Counted from the first letter of the stretch, positions 8,520 through 17,946 are shown. The stretch: DNA of 64,000 nucleotides from JAAZGD01 sp964489555 (GCA_964489555.1 CAZAZF010000007.1:21718-85717); one strand, 5' to 3'. Notes: generated from the letters alone by a model not told the origin. Translations and numbers: made by a program.

Positions 8520-9199
8520 TACTTCTGGTCTCCCTTTGATATAAATTCTTCCATAATGGCAACGGAAGCCGATGCCCCTAACCGGCTGGCCCCTGCTTCC
8601 ATCATTTTTTGCGCCGTAATCAAATCCCGAATTCCACCGGAAGCTTTCACACCCATGTCCATTCCTACTGTTTTTCTCATAAGAGATACCGCCTCCACGG
8701 TGGCGCCTCCCTTTGAAAATCCCGTAGATGTTTTTACATAATCTGCGCCTGCTTTTTTCGCCAACTGACATGCCAACACGATTTCTTCCTCCGTCAACAA
8801 ATCAATTTCCAATATGACTTTTACCAGAGCATCCTGCTCATGGGCAAATTGGCAAACCACCAGGATATCTTGTTCCACCTCTTCCATCTTGCCATCAAGC
8901 AAGGGCCCGATGGGCAGAACCATATCGATTTCCGAAGCGCCATGAGAACAAGCCCAGTCCGTTTCATATGCCTTGGCTTGTGTTGACATAGCCCCCAAGG
9001 GAAAACCTACTACACAAGCCACCTTGACCGGTGTTCCCACTAGCAACGAAACCGCTAGGGGTACAAACCGAGAGTTTACACATACGGAATGGAACTCGTA
9101 CTTTCGCGCCTCTTCACATAACTTGATAATATCCCCTTCTTTTGCCTCCGGCTTTAACAAGGTGTGATCAAAATAGCGCTGAAATCCCATTTCATTCAT
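8519..9199 (-). CDS. deoC: Deoxyribose-phosphate aldolase
   Basis: Class I aldolase that cleaves 2-deoxyribose-5-phosphate to acetaldehyde and glyceraldehyde-3-phosphate in deoxynucleoside catabolism. The 226 residues start FDHTLLKPEA after a short lead. The Schiff-base lysine is in ADYVKTSTGF (about residue 155) and the proton-relay lysine in GVKASGGIRD (about 184). The start at 9199 is preferred because GGGAG lies just upstream; the frame continues 39 codons further but without a family match. Acetaldehyde released here could feed acyl-CoA and the neighbouring PduL, which is an inference from proximity. Confidence 0.96.
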   Translation of the reverse strand: MNEMGFQRYFDHTLLKPEAKEGDIIKLCEEARKYEFHSVCVNSRFVPLAVSLLVGTPVKVACVVGFPLGAMSTQAKAYETDWACSHGASEIDMVLPIGPLLDGKMEEVEQDILVVCQFAHEQDALVKVILEIDLLTEEEIVLACQLAKKAGADYVKTSTGFSKGGATVEAVSLMRKTVGMDMGVKASGGIRDLITAQKMMEAGASRLGASASVAIMEEFISKGDQK

Positions 9200-9320
9200 A
9201 GGCTTTCTCCCTTCTTCCCTTTGATTCATCAAACGGTATGAACAAGGAAAACCGGCCTCTTCGGAAAAAAACGCCGGTACTCCCTCATCTGCTCTTTCTT
9301 TTTTGTGACAAACCACTATC

Positions 9321-9896
9321 CTATACCGTCACAATCTCTCCTACGCCGTCCGGTCCCAGGCCAGCCGCATTCCCCTCGTCTGTGTCCAAATGGAATTCGC
9401 ACTGATGTCCTTCACCGGATCGAACCAGCACTTTGTGAAACGTAATACCGCGTTCACCTTCCACCTGAATGCTAACCCAGTCCTTATCTTTTACACCGGC
9501 CTCTATAGCTTCTAGCGGAGAAAGGTGCACATGGCGCAGAGCCACTATGACGCCATGGTCAATCTCCACGGAACCACAAGGTCCGATTAATGTACATCCC
9601 GGAGTTCCTTCCAACTTTCCGGACTCTTTTACCGGAGCTTTAATGCCGATGATTCTAGCATCTGTCATTGCCAACTCCACTTGTGTTTCCGGTCGGGCAG
9701 GCCCAAGCACTCGCACGCCCTTTAATGTTCCTTTAGGGCCAACCACATCCACCTTTTCCTCTGCCGCATACTGACCTGGCTGCACCAAAGGTTTAGTAGG
9801 GCACAAGTCATGGGTACACCCAAACAAAACATCAATATCTTTCTGGCATAAGTGCACATGCTTGTTGGATAGTCCAATTTTTACTTCATAACCCAT
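9321..9896 (-). CDS. pduL: PduL-type phosphate acyltransferase
   Basis: Phosphotransacylase that exchanges CoA for phosphate on acetyl- or propionyl-CoA, unrelated in fold to Pta. The 191 residues contain both PduL domains with the zinc-ligand motifs SNKHVHL (about residue 11) and LRHVHLSP (about 123), plus the C-terminal FHLDTDEGNA. There is no microcompartment-targeting N-terminal helix and no shell gene nearby, so a free cytosolic enzyme making acyl phosphate for substrate-level phosphorylation is likely. The start at 9896 is set by AAGGAG eight bases upstream. Confidence 0.93.
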   Translation of the reverse strand: MGYEVKIGLSNKHVHLCQKDIDVLFGCTHDLCPTKPLVQPGQYAAEEKVDVVGPKGTLKGVRVLGPARPETQVELAMTDARIIGIKAPVKESGKLEGTPGCTLIGPCGSVEIDHGVIVALRHVHLSPLEAIEAGVKDKDWVSIQVEGERGITFHKVLVRSGEGHQCEFHLDTDEGNAAGLGPDGVGEIVTV

Positions 9897-9922
9897 CTTC
9901 ATTTCTCCTTTATATAAAACTA

Positions 9923-10450
9923 TTACTTTAAATGACTGATGTAGGGAAGATTACGGTACTTTTGATCATAATCCAACCCGTAACCGATAATAAAAATGTC
10001 CTCCACTTCAAATCCGATATAGTCTACATGGATTTCTGCACGACGGCCGGCCGGTTTGTCCAACAGTGTGCAAATTTTAAGAGACTTGGGATTTCTACCC
10101 AAAAGATACCCTTTCAGGTAATTCAAGGTAATCCCGGAGTCTACAATATCTTCCACAATAATTACATTTTTTCCTTCTATACTGGTATCCAGATCTTTAA
10201 TAATCCGAACAACCCCCGTGGTTTTTGTTTCCGCGCCGTAACTGGACACTGCCATGAAATCTATTTTCGTATCCAAGGATACATTTTTAATCACATCGGA
10301 AAGCCAAAGGACAGCTCCCTTCAAAATTCCCACGAACAGAACTTCTTCCCCTTGATACTCCTCCGAAATTTGCTGGCCAATCTCTTCCGCTCTCTTTTGA
10401 ATTTGTTCTTGCGTAATCAAAGTGGTTCCAACTTGATACTGATTGCTCAT
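9923..10450 (-). CDS. hpt: Hypoxanthine phosphoribosyltransferase
   Basis: Purine salvage enzyme converting hypoxanthine (and usually guanine) with PRPP to IMP or GMP. The 175 residues have the PRPP-binding loop VIIVEDIVDSGITL at about residue 95, the FVGILKGAVLW motif near 39 and the C-terminal DYIGFEVEDIFIIGYGLDY region, all family-typical. It sits between the DUF1232 gene and pduL in the long minus-strand run with gaps of only a few bases. Confidence 0.96.
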   Translation of the reverse strand: MSNQYQVGTTLITQEQIQKRAEEIGQQISEEYQGEEVLFVGILKGAVLWLSDVIKNVSLDTKIDFMAVSSYGAETKTTGVVRIIKDLDTSIEGKNVIIVEDIVDSGITLNYLKGYLLGRNPKSLKICTLLDKPAGRRAEIHVDYIGFEVEDIFIIGYGLDYDQKYRNLPYISHLK

Positions 10451-10453
10451 GGG

Positions 10454-10798
10454 CTACTCCTTTTCCTTGGCTTTGGAATATTCTTCCTTTACTTCATAGT
10501 CCACATCGTTGATGATGGTTTTTCCTCGATATTCTTTGGAAAGATCTACGGTTTTCTCCCCCAACCAATACGTATCCAGCGTCTCCCTCAAGTGGTAAAG
10601 AATCCACAACCACAAAATCAGATCATCCAAAAATCCCACAGGAAATATCACCGTCGGGATCAAATCAAAGGGCATAAAAACATAAAATATGCCTAATAAC
10701 ACCAACAGCTTCTTTCGCCTTTTCACATTGGGATCCTTCATCATAGATTTAATGGCAATAAGCCGTTTCATGATGACTCTAAAGCTGATATATTGCAT
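10454..10798 (-). CDS. DUF1232 (YkvA-type) small membrane protein
   Basis: A 114-residue protein with the DUF1232 core: a basic helix, then LLVLLGIFYVFMPFDLIP, where the PFDLIP signature is the family hallmark, followed by a second hydrophobic segment and a charged tail. Function is not known for the family. GGAGG six bases upstream supports the start at 10798, which overlaps the end of engB by 20 bases; an internal ATG at 10771 would avoid the overlap but has a poor ribosome site. Confidence 0.85.
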   Translation of the reverse strand: MQYISFRVIMKRLIAIKSMMKDPNVKRRKKLLVLLGIFYVFMPFDLIPTVIFPVGFLDDLILWLWILYHLRETLDTYWLGEKTVDLSKEYRGKTIINDVDYEVKEEYSKAKEKE

Positions 10799-11366
10799 CC
10801 AATTCCTCCATCAGTTCTTCCACCCCGGTCCGTTTCAATGCGGACACTGGAATCACCTTGTCTTCTTTGGAAAGATTTAACGTTTTTCGAATTAGTGTCA
10901 GTTGCTTTGACAAATCATTTCGTGAAACCTTATCTGCTTTGGTAGCTACCACCAACCCATCCAACCCATAATGTCTTAAATACTCGTACATCTGAATGTC
11001 TTGTTTGGTGGGTTCATGACGAAGGTCTACCAGCTGCACTACTTTTCGAAGAGTTTTCCTGCTTCTTAAATATCTTTCCACCATGGTGCCCCAGTTGGCG
11101 GTAATCTGTTTGGAAACTTTCGCATACCCATAGCCGGGAAGGTCTACTATACGAAATGCATCATTGATCTCATAAAAATTGATGGTTCGGGTTTTCCCCG
11201 GGTTCCCCGAGACCCGGGCCAAGCTTTTTCTCCCTGTCATAAGATTTAGCAGCGATGACTTCCCCACATTCGATCGACCTGCAAAAGCAATTTCGATTCG
11301 ATCCTCCGGCGGATACTGCTCCGGTTTCACTGCCACCGCTACCAACTCTACATTTTTAATAATCAT
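10779..11366 (-). CDS. engB: Ribosome biogenesis GTPase EngB (YsxC/YihA)
   Basis: Essential GTPase for late 50S subunit assembly. The 195 residues carry G1 GRSNVGKSSLL (about residue 30), G3 DLPGYGYA (about 75), G4 TKAD (about 142) and G5 SAL. Its start overlaps the lon stop by four bases (ATGA). The lon-engB order is a conserved Firmicute arrangement. Confidence 0.97.
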   Translation of the reverse strand: MIIKNVELVAVAVKPEQYPPEDRIEIAFAGRSNVGKSSLLNLMTGRKSLARVSGNPGKTRTINFYEINDAFRIVDLPGYGYAKVSKQITANWGTMVERYLRSRKTLRKVVQLVDLRHEPTKQDIQMYEYLRHYGLDGLVVATKADKVSRNDLSKQLTLIRKTLNLSKEDKVIPVSALKRTGVEELMEELDAIYQL

Positions 11367-13858
11367 GACATATTTTTCTTTCCCGCACCTTTGGAGGTTG
11401 GCGCCTTTGTTGTGGGCGCCTTTGATGATTTCCTGATTTTGGGCTTGGAAATCATGGCATGCTGAAGGGCTTCATCCACTGTATCAATTAACACAAAGGC
11501 CATTTCTTTACGAACCACTTCCGGAATGTCCTCCAAATCCTTCTCGTTTTCACTGGGAAGGAGCACCTTCTTAATCCCGGCCCTATGAGCCGCCAAAACC
11601 TTTTCTCGAATCCCGCCCACAGGAAGTACTTTTCCCCTCAGTGTAATTTCGCCTGTCATGGCTACATCCTTCTTTACTGCACTTCCTGTCAAGGTGGAAA
11701 TCATGGCGGTACACATGGTAACACCGGCGCTGGGTCCATCCTTGGGAACGGCTCCTTCAGGGATGTGAATATGAAGGTCTAATGTCTTATAAAAATCTTC
11801 GGAAATGCCCAGGTCGTGAGCGCGGTTTCGAATATAACTGATTCCCGCCTTGGCAGATTCTTGCATTACATCTCCCATTTGGCCCGTGAGCTCCAGTTTG
11901 CCCGTGCCGGGTACCGCTGAAGTTTCGATAAACAAGGTATCTCCTCCAACAATAGTCCAGGCCAGTCCCGTAACCACACCCACTTCTTCTTCACCCTGAA
12001 TAATGTCATATCGATACTTTCTTTTCCCCAGATAGCCTTCCAATTTATCCGGGGCAATATCATAACAAGCTTCTCCCTCTGTAACAATTTTCCGTGCAAT
12101 TTTTCGGCAAAGATTGGCAATCTCTCTCTCCAGGTTTCTCACGCCGGATTCTCTTGTATAGTAGTTAATCAAATCCCGGACCGCCTTTTCTGCCAAACAA
12201 AATTCTTCTTCCTTCAATCCATGTTCTTTTACTTTTTTCGGAATTAAATAATTCTCCGCGATTTTCACCTTTTCTTCTTCCGTATAACCCGGAACCTCCA
12301 AGACTTCCATACGATCCAAAAGAGGTCTGGGGATGGTGTCGGTGGTGTTGGCAGTAGTAATAAACATCACTTTGGACAAGTCAAAAGGAACCTCGAGATA
12401 ATGATCCGTGAATTCCTTGTTTTGTTCCGGATCCAGTACCTCCAGCAATGCAGATGCAGGATCACCTTTGAAATCCATTCCAATCTTATCCACTTCGTCG
12501 AACAAAAATACCGGGTTGTTGGTGCCGGCATCTTTAATGCTGGAAATCACTCTGCCGGGGATGGCCCCGATATAGGTTCTGCGATGACCCCTGATTTCTG
12601 CCTCATCCCGTACTCCACCTAGAGACATGCGAACAAATTCCCGGTTGATGGCTCTGGCTACCGAACGGGCCACCGAAGTTTTTCCTACGCCGGGAGGACC
12701 CACCAGACAAAGAATGGGACCTTTTAGTCCTTTGGAAAGCTGGATTACCGCCAGATATTCCAGCACTCTTTCTTTCACTTTTTCAAGGCCGTAATGGTCT
12801 TCATTTAAGATTGCTTCCGCCTTAATTAAATCCAACTTGCTCTTGGAAGCCTTATTCCAAGGCAAAGCCAAAATGGTTTCGATGTAAGTGCGGCTTACGG
12901 AGGCCTCCGCCGAAGAAGGCATCATTTTCCCAAATCGCTTAATTTCTTTCTCCACTTTATCATGGGTTTTTTTGGACAACTTCAGTTTTTTTAATTGTTG
13001 AAACCAATCGTCCATTTCGCTTTCCACATCCTCGTCCATACCCAGTTCGTCTTGGATTGCTCTCATTTGCTCTCGCAAATAATACTCTTTCTGATTTTTG
13101 TCGATTTGTGATTTCACCTTGAAATTTAAATCCTGTTCAATATTAAGAATTTCTATTTCTCTGGACAAATAATTATGAATCAATTCCAGCCTTTTGGCCA
13201 CATCAAAAGCCTCCAAAATCAATTGTTTGTCCTCAATTTTAATATCAAGATGGGAAGCCATCATATCTGCTGCTCTTCCCGGTTCCTTAATGCTCATAAT
13301 TACAGGTAGCAAATCTCTTTGCCCATTGGGCTTCAAGGCCAGATATTCATCAAAAGAATTCACTGCCAACCGTCTCAAGGCCTCTACCTTGGGATCGTCT
13401 TCTTCATCTACATCCGGCATCGTGTTTACGGCACAACGAAAATATGGCACCTCAAAGAGCACATCCCGAATCTCGCCTCGATACAGCCCTTCCACCAAAA
13501 CCCGGATATTATCTCCAGGCAATTTTAACATTTGCTTTATTTTTGCCACAGTACCTACATGATAGAAATCCTCCGGTGTGGGCAAGTCTGTGTTTTCATC
13601 TCTTTGGGTCACCAAAAAAATATGCTTATTCAAAATCATGGCCTTTTCCAGCGCATTGATGGATTTTTCCCGGCCAATATCAAAATGCAGAACCATATTT
13701 GGGAAAATAGTTAATCCCCTCAACGGAATCATAGGCAATGTGGCCACATTGCTGCCGTCTTCCTCTTCCAACTCTTCTCCCGATTCGCTGACCTGCTCCA
13801 CCAGGGACTTTTTGATTTCCGTTTCTTTTTTCTGTTCTTTTTTTTCTTTTTCACTCAT
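11363..13858 (-). CDS. lon: ATP-dependent protease La
   Basis: LonA protease of 831 residues, slightly longer than usual because of a charged N-terminus and a basic C-terminal tail. Domains in order: N-terminal substrate domain (about 35-330), AAA+ module with GPPGVGKTS (Lys at about 393), FLFDEVDKIG Walker B, and the Ser-Lys protease domain with Ser710 in PKDGPSAGV and the catalytic Lys about 43 residues later. GGAGG precedes the start. It sits directly behind clpX, as in other Clostridia, grouping three ATP-dependent proteolysis genes. No CIRCE or CtsR repeats are visible in front of this block. Confidence 0.98.
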   Translation of the reverse strand: MSEKEKKEQKKETEIKKSLVEQVSESGEELEEEDGSNVATLPMIPLRGLTIFPNMVLHFDIGREKSINALEKAMILNKHIFLVTQRDENTDLPTPEDFYHVGTVAKIKQMLKLPGDNIRVLVEGLYRGEIRDVLFEVPYFRCAVNTMPDVDEEDDPKVEALRRLAVNSFDEYLALKPNGQRDLLPVIMSIKEPGRAADMMASHLDIKIEDKQLILEAFDVAKRLELIHNYLSREIEILNIEQDLNFKVKSQIDKNQKEYYLREQMRAIQDELGMDEDVESEMDDWFQQLKKLKLSKKTHDKVEKEIKRFGKMMPSSAEASVSRTYIETILALPWNKASKSKLDLIKAEAILNEDHYGLEKVKERVLEYLAVIQLSKGLKGPILCLVGPPGVGKTSVARSVARAINREFVRMSLGGVRDEAEIRGHRRTYIGAIPGRVISSIKDAGTNNPVFLFDEVDKIGMDFKGDPASALLEVLDPEQNKEFTDHYLEVPFDLSKVMFITTANTTDTIPRPLLDRMEVLEVPGYTEEEKVKIAENYLIPKKVKEHGLKEEEFCLAEKAVRDLINYYTRESGVRNLEREIANLCRKIARKIVTEGEACYDIAPDKLEGYLGKRKYRYDIIQGEEEVGVVTGLAWTIVGGDTLFIETSAVPGTGKLELTGQMGDVMQESAKAGISYIRNRAHDLGISEDFYKTLDLHIHIPEGAVPKDGPSAGVTMCTAMISTLTGSAVKKDVAMTGEITLRGKVLPVGGIREKVLAAHRAGIKKVLLPSENEKDLEDIPEVVRKEMAFVLIDTVDEALQHAMISKPKIRKSSKAPTTKAPTSKGAGKKNMS

Positions 13859-13873
13859 ATCAAAAGCCTCCTT

Positions 13874-15184
13874 TTACGATGCAGTACCCTGCTTTTTCTT
13901 TGCTTTTGCCTCTCTGGCTTTGGCCGGCTTTATTTTTCCCTCCGCCAGAATAATCACAGGGGATTCCCCTCTCTCGATGATGTTCTTTGTAATAACACAT
14001 TTGGCCACATCTTCCCGAGAAGGTACTTCAAACATAACATCTCGCATTGTTTTTTCCAAAATACTGCGAAGCCCTCTGGCTCCCGTCTTCTTCTCGATGG
14101 CTTTATCCGCAATTACCGACAATGCTTCAGTATCAATCTCGAACTCCACATGATCCATTTCAAAAAGCTTTTTATACTGTTTTACCAAAGCATTTTTGGG
14201 CTCGGTGATAATCTGTATCAACGCATCCTTGGACAATTCTTCCAGGGTAACCACCGAAGGCAACCTTCCTACCAATTCAGGAATAAGGCCATATTTCAAT
14301 AAATCCTCCGGTTGAATTAATTTCAGGAGATGCTGAGTCTCTTCGATTTTCTTTTCCAGGTCCGACTGAAACCCGATGGTTTTTTCTCCTACGCGGCGCT
14401 TAATGATGGTTTCCAACCCATCAAAGGCTCCGCCACATATAAACAGCACATTCGTAGTATCAAACTGAATGAAATCCTGGTGCGGATGTTTTCTCCCCCC
14501 CTGCGGAGGCACGGAAGCCACCGTCCCTTCGATGATTTTCAGCAAAGCTTGTTGAACTCCTTCTCCGCTCACATCTCTTGTGATAGAAGGGTTCTCTGAT
14601 TTTCTGGCAATTTTATCAATCTCATCAATATAGATAATCCCTCTTTGGGCCTTTTCCAAATCATAATCTGCCGCCAAAATCAGCTTCAACAGAATGTTCT
14701 CTACATCCTCCCCCACATACCCGGCTTCTGTCAATGCGGTGGCATCCGCAATAGCAAATGGAACTTGTAGAATTTTAGCCAGTGTTTGAGCCAAAAGGGT
14801 TTTGCCGGACCCGGTTGGGCCAACCATCACCACATTGGATTTCTGCAACTCAACATCATCGCTGTCTTCGTTAAGGCAGCGAATTCTTTTATAGTGGTTA
14901 TATACAGCCACCGCCAAGGATTTTTTCGCATCTTCCTGCCCAATCACATACTCCCCCAATCGTTGCGCAATCTCCCTAGGTTTCAGCAAAGGCTCTTGGC
15001 AGGCTTTCTCTACCTCTCCGTTTATCAATTTTTCTTCAAATTCTTCGTCTATGATATCCATGCAAAGCTCAATGCATTCATCACATATATACACATTGGG
15101 CCCTGCAATCAATCTTCGCACTTTGTCTTGCGGTTTCCCGCAAAAAGAACAACAAAGCTGTTTCTGGTCGTCAAATTTTGCCAT
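13874..15184 (-). CDS. clpX: ClpXP protease ATPase subunit ClpX
   Basis: AAA+ unfoldase delivering substrates to ClpP. The 436 residues start with the zinc-binding domain (CSFCGKPQDKV and CDECIELC, residues about 11-40), then Walker A GPTGSGKTLLAQT (about 117), Walker B IIYIDEIDKI and sensor 2 near GARGLRSILE. A lysine-rich tail (AREAKAKKKQGTAS) follows the ClpX core. It lies 11 bases after clpP. Confidence 0.98.
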   Translation of the reverse strand: MAKFDDQKQLCCSFCGKPQDKVRRLIAGPNVYICDECIELCMDIIDEEFEEKLINGEVEKACQEPLLKPREIAQRLGEYVIGQEDAKKSLAVAVYNHYKRIRCLNEDSDDVELQKSNVVMVGPTGSGKTLLAQTLAKILQVPFAIADATALTEAGYVGEDVENILLKLILAADYDLEKAQRGIIYIDEIDKIARKSENPSITRDVSGEGVQQALLKIIEGTVASVPPQGGRKHPHQDFIQFDTTNVLFICGGAFDGLETIIKRRVGEKTIGFQSDLEKKIEETQHLLKLIQPEDLLKYGLIPELVGRLPSVVTLEELSKDALIQIITEPKNALVKQYKKLFEMDHVEFEIDTEALSVIADKAIEKKTGARGLRSILEKTMRDVMFEVPSREDVAKCVITKNIIERGESPVIILAEGKIKPAKAREAKAKKKQGTAS

Positions 15185-15195
15185 TTTCCCCCCCG

Positions 15196-15777
15196 TTATC
15201 TTTTCTTGATGACTTTATCAATCAAGCCATATTTTTTGGCTTCATCTGCCGTCATGAAAAAATCTCTATCCGTATCTTTTTCAATCACACTTAATGGTTG
15301 CCCCGTCACTTCCGTTAAAATCCGATTCAACTTTCCCCGGGTCTTTACAATATGATCAGCATGAATACGAATATCCTCTGCCTGACCACTGATGCCACCT
15401 AGTGGTTGATGTATCATCATCTCCGCATTGGGTAGCGCCATTCTTTTTCCCTTAGCTCCAGCCGCCAGTAAAAATGCCCCCATACTAGCCGCCATCCCAA
15501 CGCATATCGTGGAAACATCCGGTTTAATATATTGCATGGTATCGTAGATTGCCATGCCTGCCGTTACGCTGCCTCCCGGGCTGTTCACATACAAATAGAT
15601 GTCTTTCTTCGGGTCTTCTGCTTCCAGAAAAAGTAGTTGAGCAACCACCAGGCTAGCCAGGTGCTCATTAATCTCTTCCCCAAGAAATATGATACGGTCT
15701 TTCAATAACCTGCTGTAAATATCATAAGAACGTTCCCCTTTTGAAGTTTGCTCTATGACATATGGTATCAAGGCCAT
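15196..15777 (-). CDS. clpP: ATP-dependent Clp protease proteolytic subunit
   Basis: Serine peptidase forming the tetradecameric ClpP barrel. The 193 residues begin ALIPYVIEQTSKGERSYDIYSRLL, as mature ClpP does. The triad is visible as Ser98 in VGMAASMGAF, His123 in EMMIHQPLGG, and an aspartate near 172 in KDTDRDFFM. Conserved order tig-clpP-clpX-lon. Confidence 0.98.
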   Translation of the reverse strand: MALIPYVIEQTSKGERSYDIYSRLLKDRIIFLGEEINEHLASLVVAQLLFLEAEDPKKDIYLYVNSPGGSVTAGMAIYDTMQYIKPDVSTICVGMAASMGAFLLAAGAKGKRMALPNAEMMIHQPLGGISGQAEDIRIHADHIVKTRGKLNRILTEVTGQPLSVIEKDTDRDFFMTADEAKKYGLIDKVIKKR

Positions 15778-15806
15778 GCCGGATTCTCCCTTTCTGTTCT
15801 TTATTC

Positions 15807-17093
15807 TTATCCTGAAATTGCTGCTTTCTCATAGACCAGCTCCACTGCTTTTTTCATTTGAATGTCTTTTTCGAAAAGCTTGGTATTCCCGTCTCCCAAC
15901 AACTCCTTCACCTTTTCTTTATCCATCTGGTACTGCATCCCCAACAATTCAAGCTGAGAATCCAATTCTTCAGGTGTGGCTTCAATTTTTTCCAATTCTG
16001 CAATTTTCCCTATAATCATTCGGGTTTTCACTCTTTTGAACGCATCTTCACGAATCTCCTGCCGGAATTCTTTGGGATCTTTGTTTAAATACTGAAAATA
16101 CTTCTGAAGATCCAGTCCTTGGTACTTGAGCTGCTGATCGAATTCACTCATCATGGCATCCATTTCCTCTTCCACCATGGCATTGGGAACATCAATCTCA
16201 TTGGCCTCATAAATCTTTTCCAGCACCTTGTTTTTCATCATCTCTTCACTTTTTGCTTTGGCTGTTTTTTCCAAATTTTCCTTGGTTTCCTTTTTCAAGT
16301 CCTCCAAGGTGTCCCATTCACTAACATCCTTTGCAAATTCATCATTAAGCTCAGGCACTTCCTCTTCTTTGATTTCATGAATATGACATTTAAACAGCGC
16401 TTCTTTCCCAGCCAAATCTTCCGCATGATATTCCTCCGGAAAGAAAACTTTTACCTGGATGTCTGAACCAACCTCGGCGCCAACCAGCTGCTCTTCGAAT
16501 CCGGGGATGAAAGTGTTGGATCCCACCTTCAAGGGATAGCGTTCTGCAGTGCCTCCTTCGAAAGTATCTTCTCCCACAAATCCCTGGTAATCCAATACCA
16601 CCATATCTCCATCTTTCACCGGTCGTTCTACGCTAATCATCCGGGAATTTCTTTGTTGGAGTTTTTTCATCTCTTCTTCTACCTGGGCCTCTTCCACCTT
16701 TTCTTCCACCCGGTCAATGGCAACACCCATATAGTCTTTTACGGTAAAATCGGGATACACTTCCACGGTAATGGTGGCTTCAAAGCCTTTCCCCGCTTCC
16801 AATTTCCCCAATTCAACTCTCGGCCGATCGATTACTTCCAATTCCAGCTGGTCAATAGCGCTTGTGTATTCCGACGAGAATAGCTTGTCCACAGCCTCGT
16901 CAAAGAAAACATCAGACCCATAGCGGGTCTCAATTACTTTTCTGGGTGCCTTTCCTTTTCGAAAGCCATCTACTGTAAACCGGTTTTTGTTTTCTTGATA
17001 TGCCTTGACGACTGCTTGTTCGAACTCTTCTGCTGTGAATTCCATTTTAAATTTTACTTCATTTTTTTCTTTTGATAAAATTGATGCATTCAT
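15807..17093 (-). CDS. tig: Trigger factor
   Basis: Ribosome-bound chaperone and peptidyl-prolyl isomerase of 428 residues. The N-terminal ribosome-binding domain has the GFRKGKAPRKV variant of the ribosome-docking signature at about residue 44. The FKBP-like PPIase domain spans about 150-240 (VVLDYQGFVGEDTFEGG) and the C-terminal chaperone arms are helical and acidic. GGAGG lies 9 bases upstream of the ATG. It heads the long minus-strand operon, with its own promoter candidate at 17209-17237. Confidence 0.97.
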   Translation of the reverse strand: MNASILSKEKNEVKFKMEFTAEEFEQAVVKAYQENKNRFTVDGFRKGKAPRKVIETRYGSDVFFDEAVDKLFSSEYTSAIDQLELEVIDRPRVELGKLEAGKGFEATITVEVYPDFTVKDYMGVAIDRVEEKVEEAQVEEEMKKLQQRNSRMISVERPVKDGDMVVLDYQGFVGEDTFEGGTAERYPLKVGSNTFIPGFEEQLVGAEVGSDIQVKVFFPEEYHAEDLAGKEALFKCHIHEIKEEEVPELNDEFAKDVSEWDTLEDLKKETKENLEKTAKAKSEEMMKNKVLEKIYEANEIDVPNAMVEEEMDAMMSEFDQQLKYQGLDLQKYFQYLNKDPKEFRQEIREDAFKRVKTRMIIGKIAELEKIEATPEELDSQLELLGMQYQMDKEKVKELLGDGNTKLFEKDIQMKKAVELVYEKAAISG

Positions 17094-17208
17094 TTAGTGA
17101 TTCCTCCATTTTTTATCGGTACCCTCCGCTGGTGGTACCGAGTCTACTCGTTCTTGTATACCCAGATTTGGGGAAAACTATCCCTTCTTTTGACAAAGAA
17201 CGGATATA

Positions 17209-17237
17209 ATTATAACCTATTAGTATGTATAAGTAAA
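17209..17237 (-). promoter_or_regulatory. Sigma-A type promoter of tig
   Basis: On the minus strand, TTTACT (17232-17237), a 17-base spacer and a perfect TATAAT (17209-17214), about 115 bases before the tig start. The leader also holds an 8-bp stem TCGGTACC/GGTACCGA (17116-17141). Confidence 0.65.
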
Positions 17238-17278
17238 TGTTTCCCTCCGAAATTGCCATAGGAAAATCAGGATTTGCA

Positions 17279-17301
17279 ATAAAAAAGGGCTTTTGCCCTT
17301 T
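17279..17301 (-). terminator. Terminator after the CYTH gene
   Basis: On the minus strand AAAAAGGGC, loop AAAA, GCCCTTTTTT: a strong hairpin with a T-run that begins right at the CYTH stop codon. Confidence 0.88.
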
Positions 17302-17928
17302 TTAACGAAGCCCCAGTTCTCGAAGTCCTCTCAGATACTTGCTTTCGCCCGAAGGAGATAGCTGATATTCCGCGGAAAGCCGTTCCCCCAAAATCATCAG
17401 GTCTTCTTGATTCCCGGAGAACAACTCCAATTCCAACTCGGAAATCGGCAAATTACCTCGATCTGTCATAATTTCTCCGGAATCTAAAGAAATCTCAACG
17501 ATGCTTTCTCCAGTATCTACGCGAAAACGCCGCCTTAAAAACCCCATCTCCAGCAGAGCAACCAAAGGTTCATCCGCCACCAGACGAATCACTTCTTTCC
17601 CAATTTCACTTTGCTCAAACAGAGTAGTGGTTGGCATCAGATAACATTGCGGATTATCAACAGGGACATTAATTTCTTCCCTGCTATGCAAGGCGCCTTC
17701 CACTTTTCCCCGCCATTTCAAGCTGGCAACCAACTTCTCCCCTTCCAAACGGACGCGAAAAGCAATATCATTCTTCGATAACACGTGGTCTTTCGTATCA
17801 AAATATGCGGCCTTGAAAAATATTTTTTCGCGGGGTGATTCTTCCTCAATTCCGAAGAGATACGCATCATTAAAAATAGCATCCATAACTTCTTTGGAAG
17901 GTACATTATATTTCAGTTCCACTTCCAT
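17302..17928 (-). CDS. CYTH domain protein (inorganic triphosphatase-like)
   Basis: A 208-residue protein of the triphosphate-tunnel metalloenzyme superfamily. The defining ExExK motif is right at the N-terminus (MEVELKYN), and later alternating basic and acidic strands (FRVRLEGE, ASLKWRG, EISLDSGEI, SELELELF) line the tunnel. Family members hydrolyse tripolyphosphate, thiamine triphosphate or make cAMP; the substrate here cannot be told from sequence. It lies 18 bases after the PTS-like gene and is the last gene before a strong terminator. Confidence 0.88.
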   Translation of the reverse strand: MEVELKYNVPSKEVMDAIFNDAYLFGIEEESPREKIFFKAAYFDTKDHVLSKNDIAFRVRLEGEKLVASLKWRGKVEGALHSREEINVPVDNPQCYLMPTTTLFEQSEIGKEVIRLVADEPLVALLEMGFLRRRFRVDTGESIVEISLDSGEIMTDRGNLPISELELELFSGNQEDLMILGERLSAEYQLSPSGESKYLRGLRELGLR

Positions 17929-17946
17929 AGCGATTCCTTTCTCCGG

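Noticed and set aside
8520..8771. Extra 84 codons in front of lgt in the same open frame
   Set aside because: They lie fully inside deoC, show no membrane-protein character and no match to Lgt; the TAATG junction at 8519 is the natural start.
9251..9278. ACCGGC/GCCGGT hairpin between pduL and deoC as a terminator
   Set aside because: Only six pairs with a 16-base loop and a broken T-run; too uncertain to list.
17116..17141. GGTGGTACCG resembling a T-box core on the plus strand
   Set aside because: No specifier stem, no antiterminator alternative and no plus-strand gene follows; on the minus strand it is simply an 8-bp stem in the tig leader.
15755..17300. CIRCE or CtsR operators in front of tig/clpP/clpX/lon
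   Set aside because: No TTAGCACTC inverted repeat and no paired GGTCAAA heptads were found.
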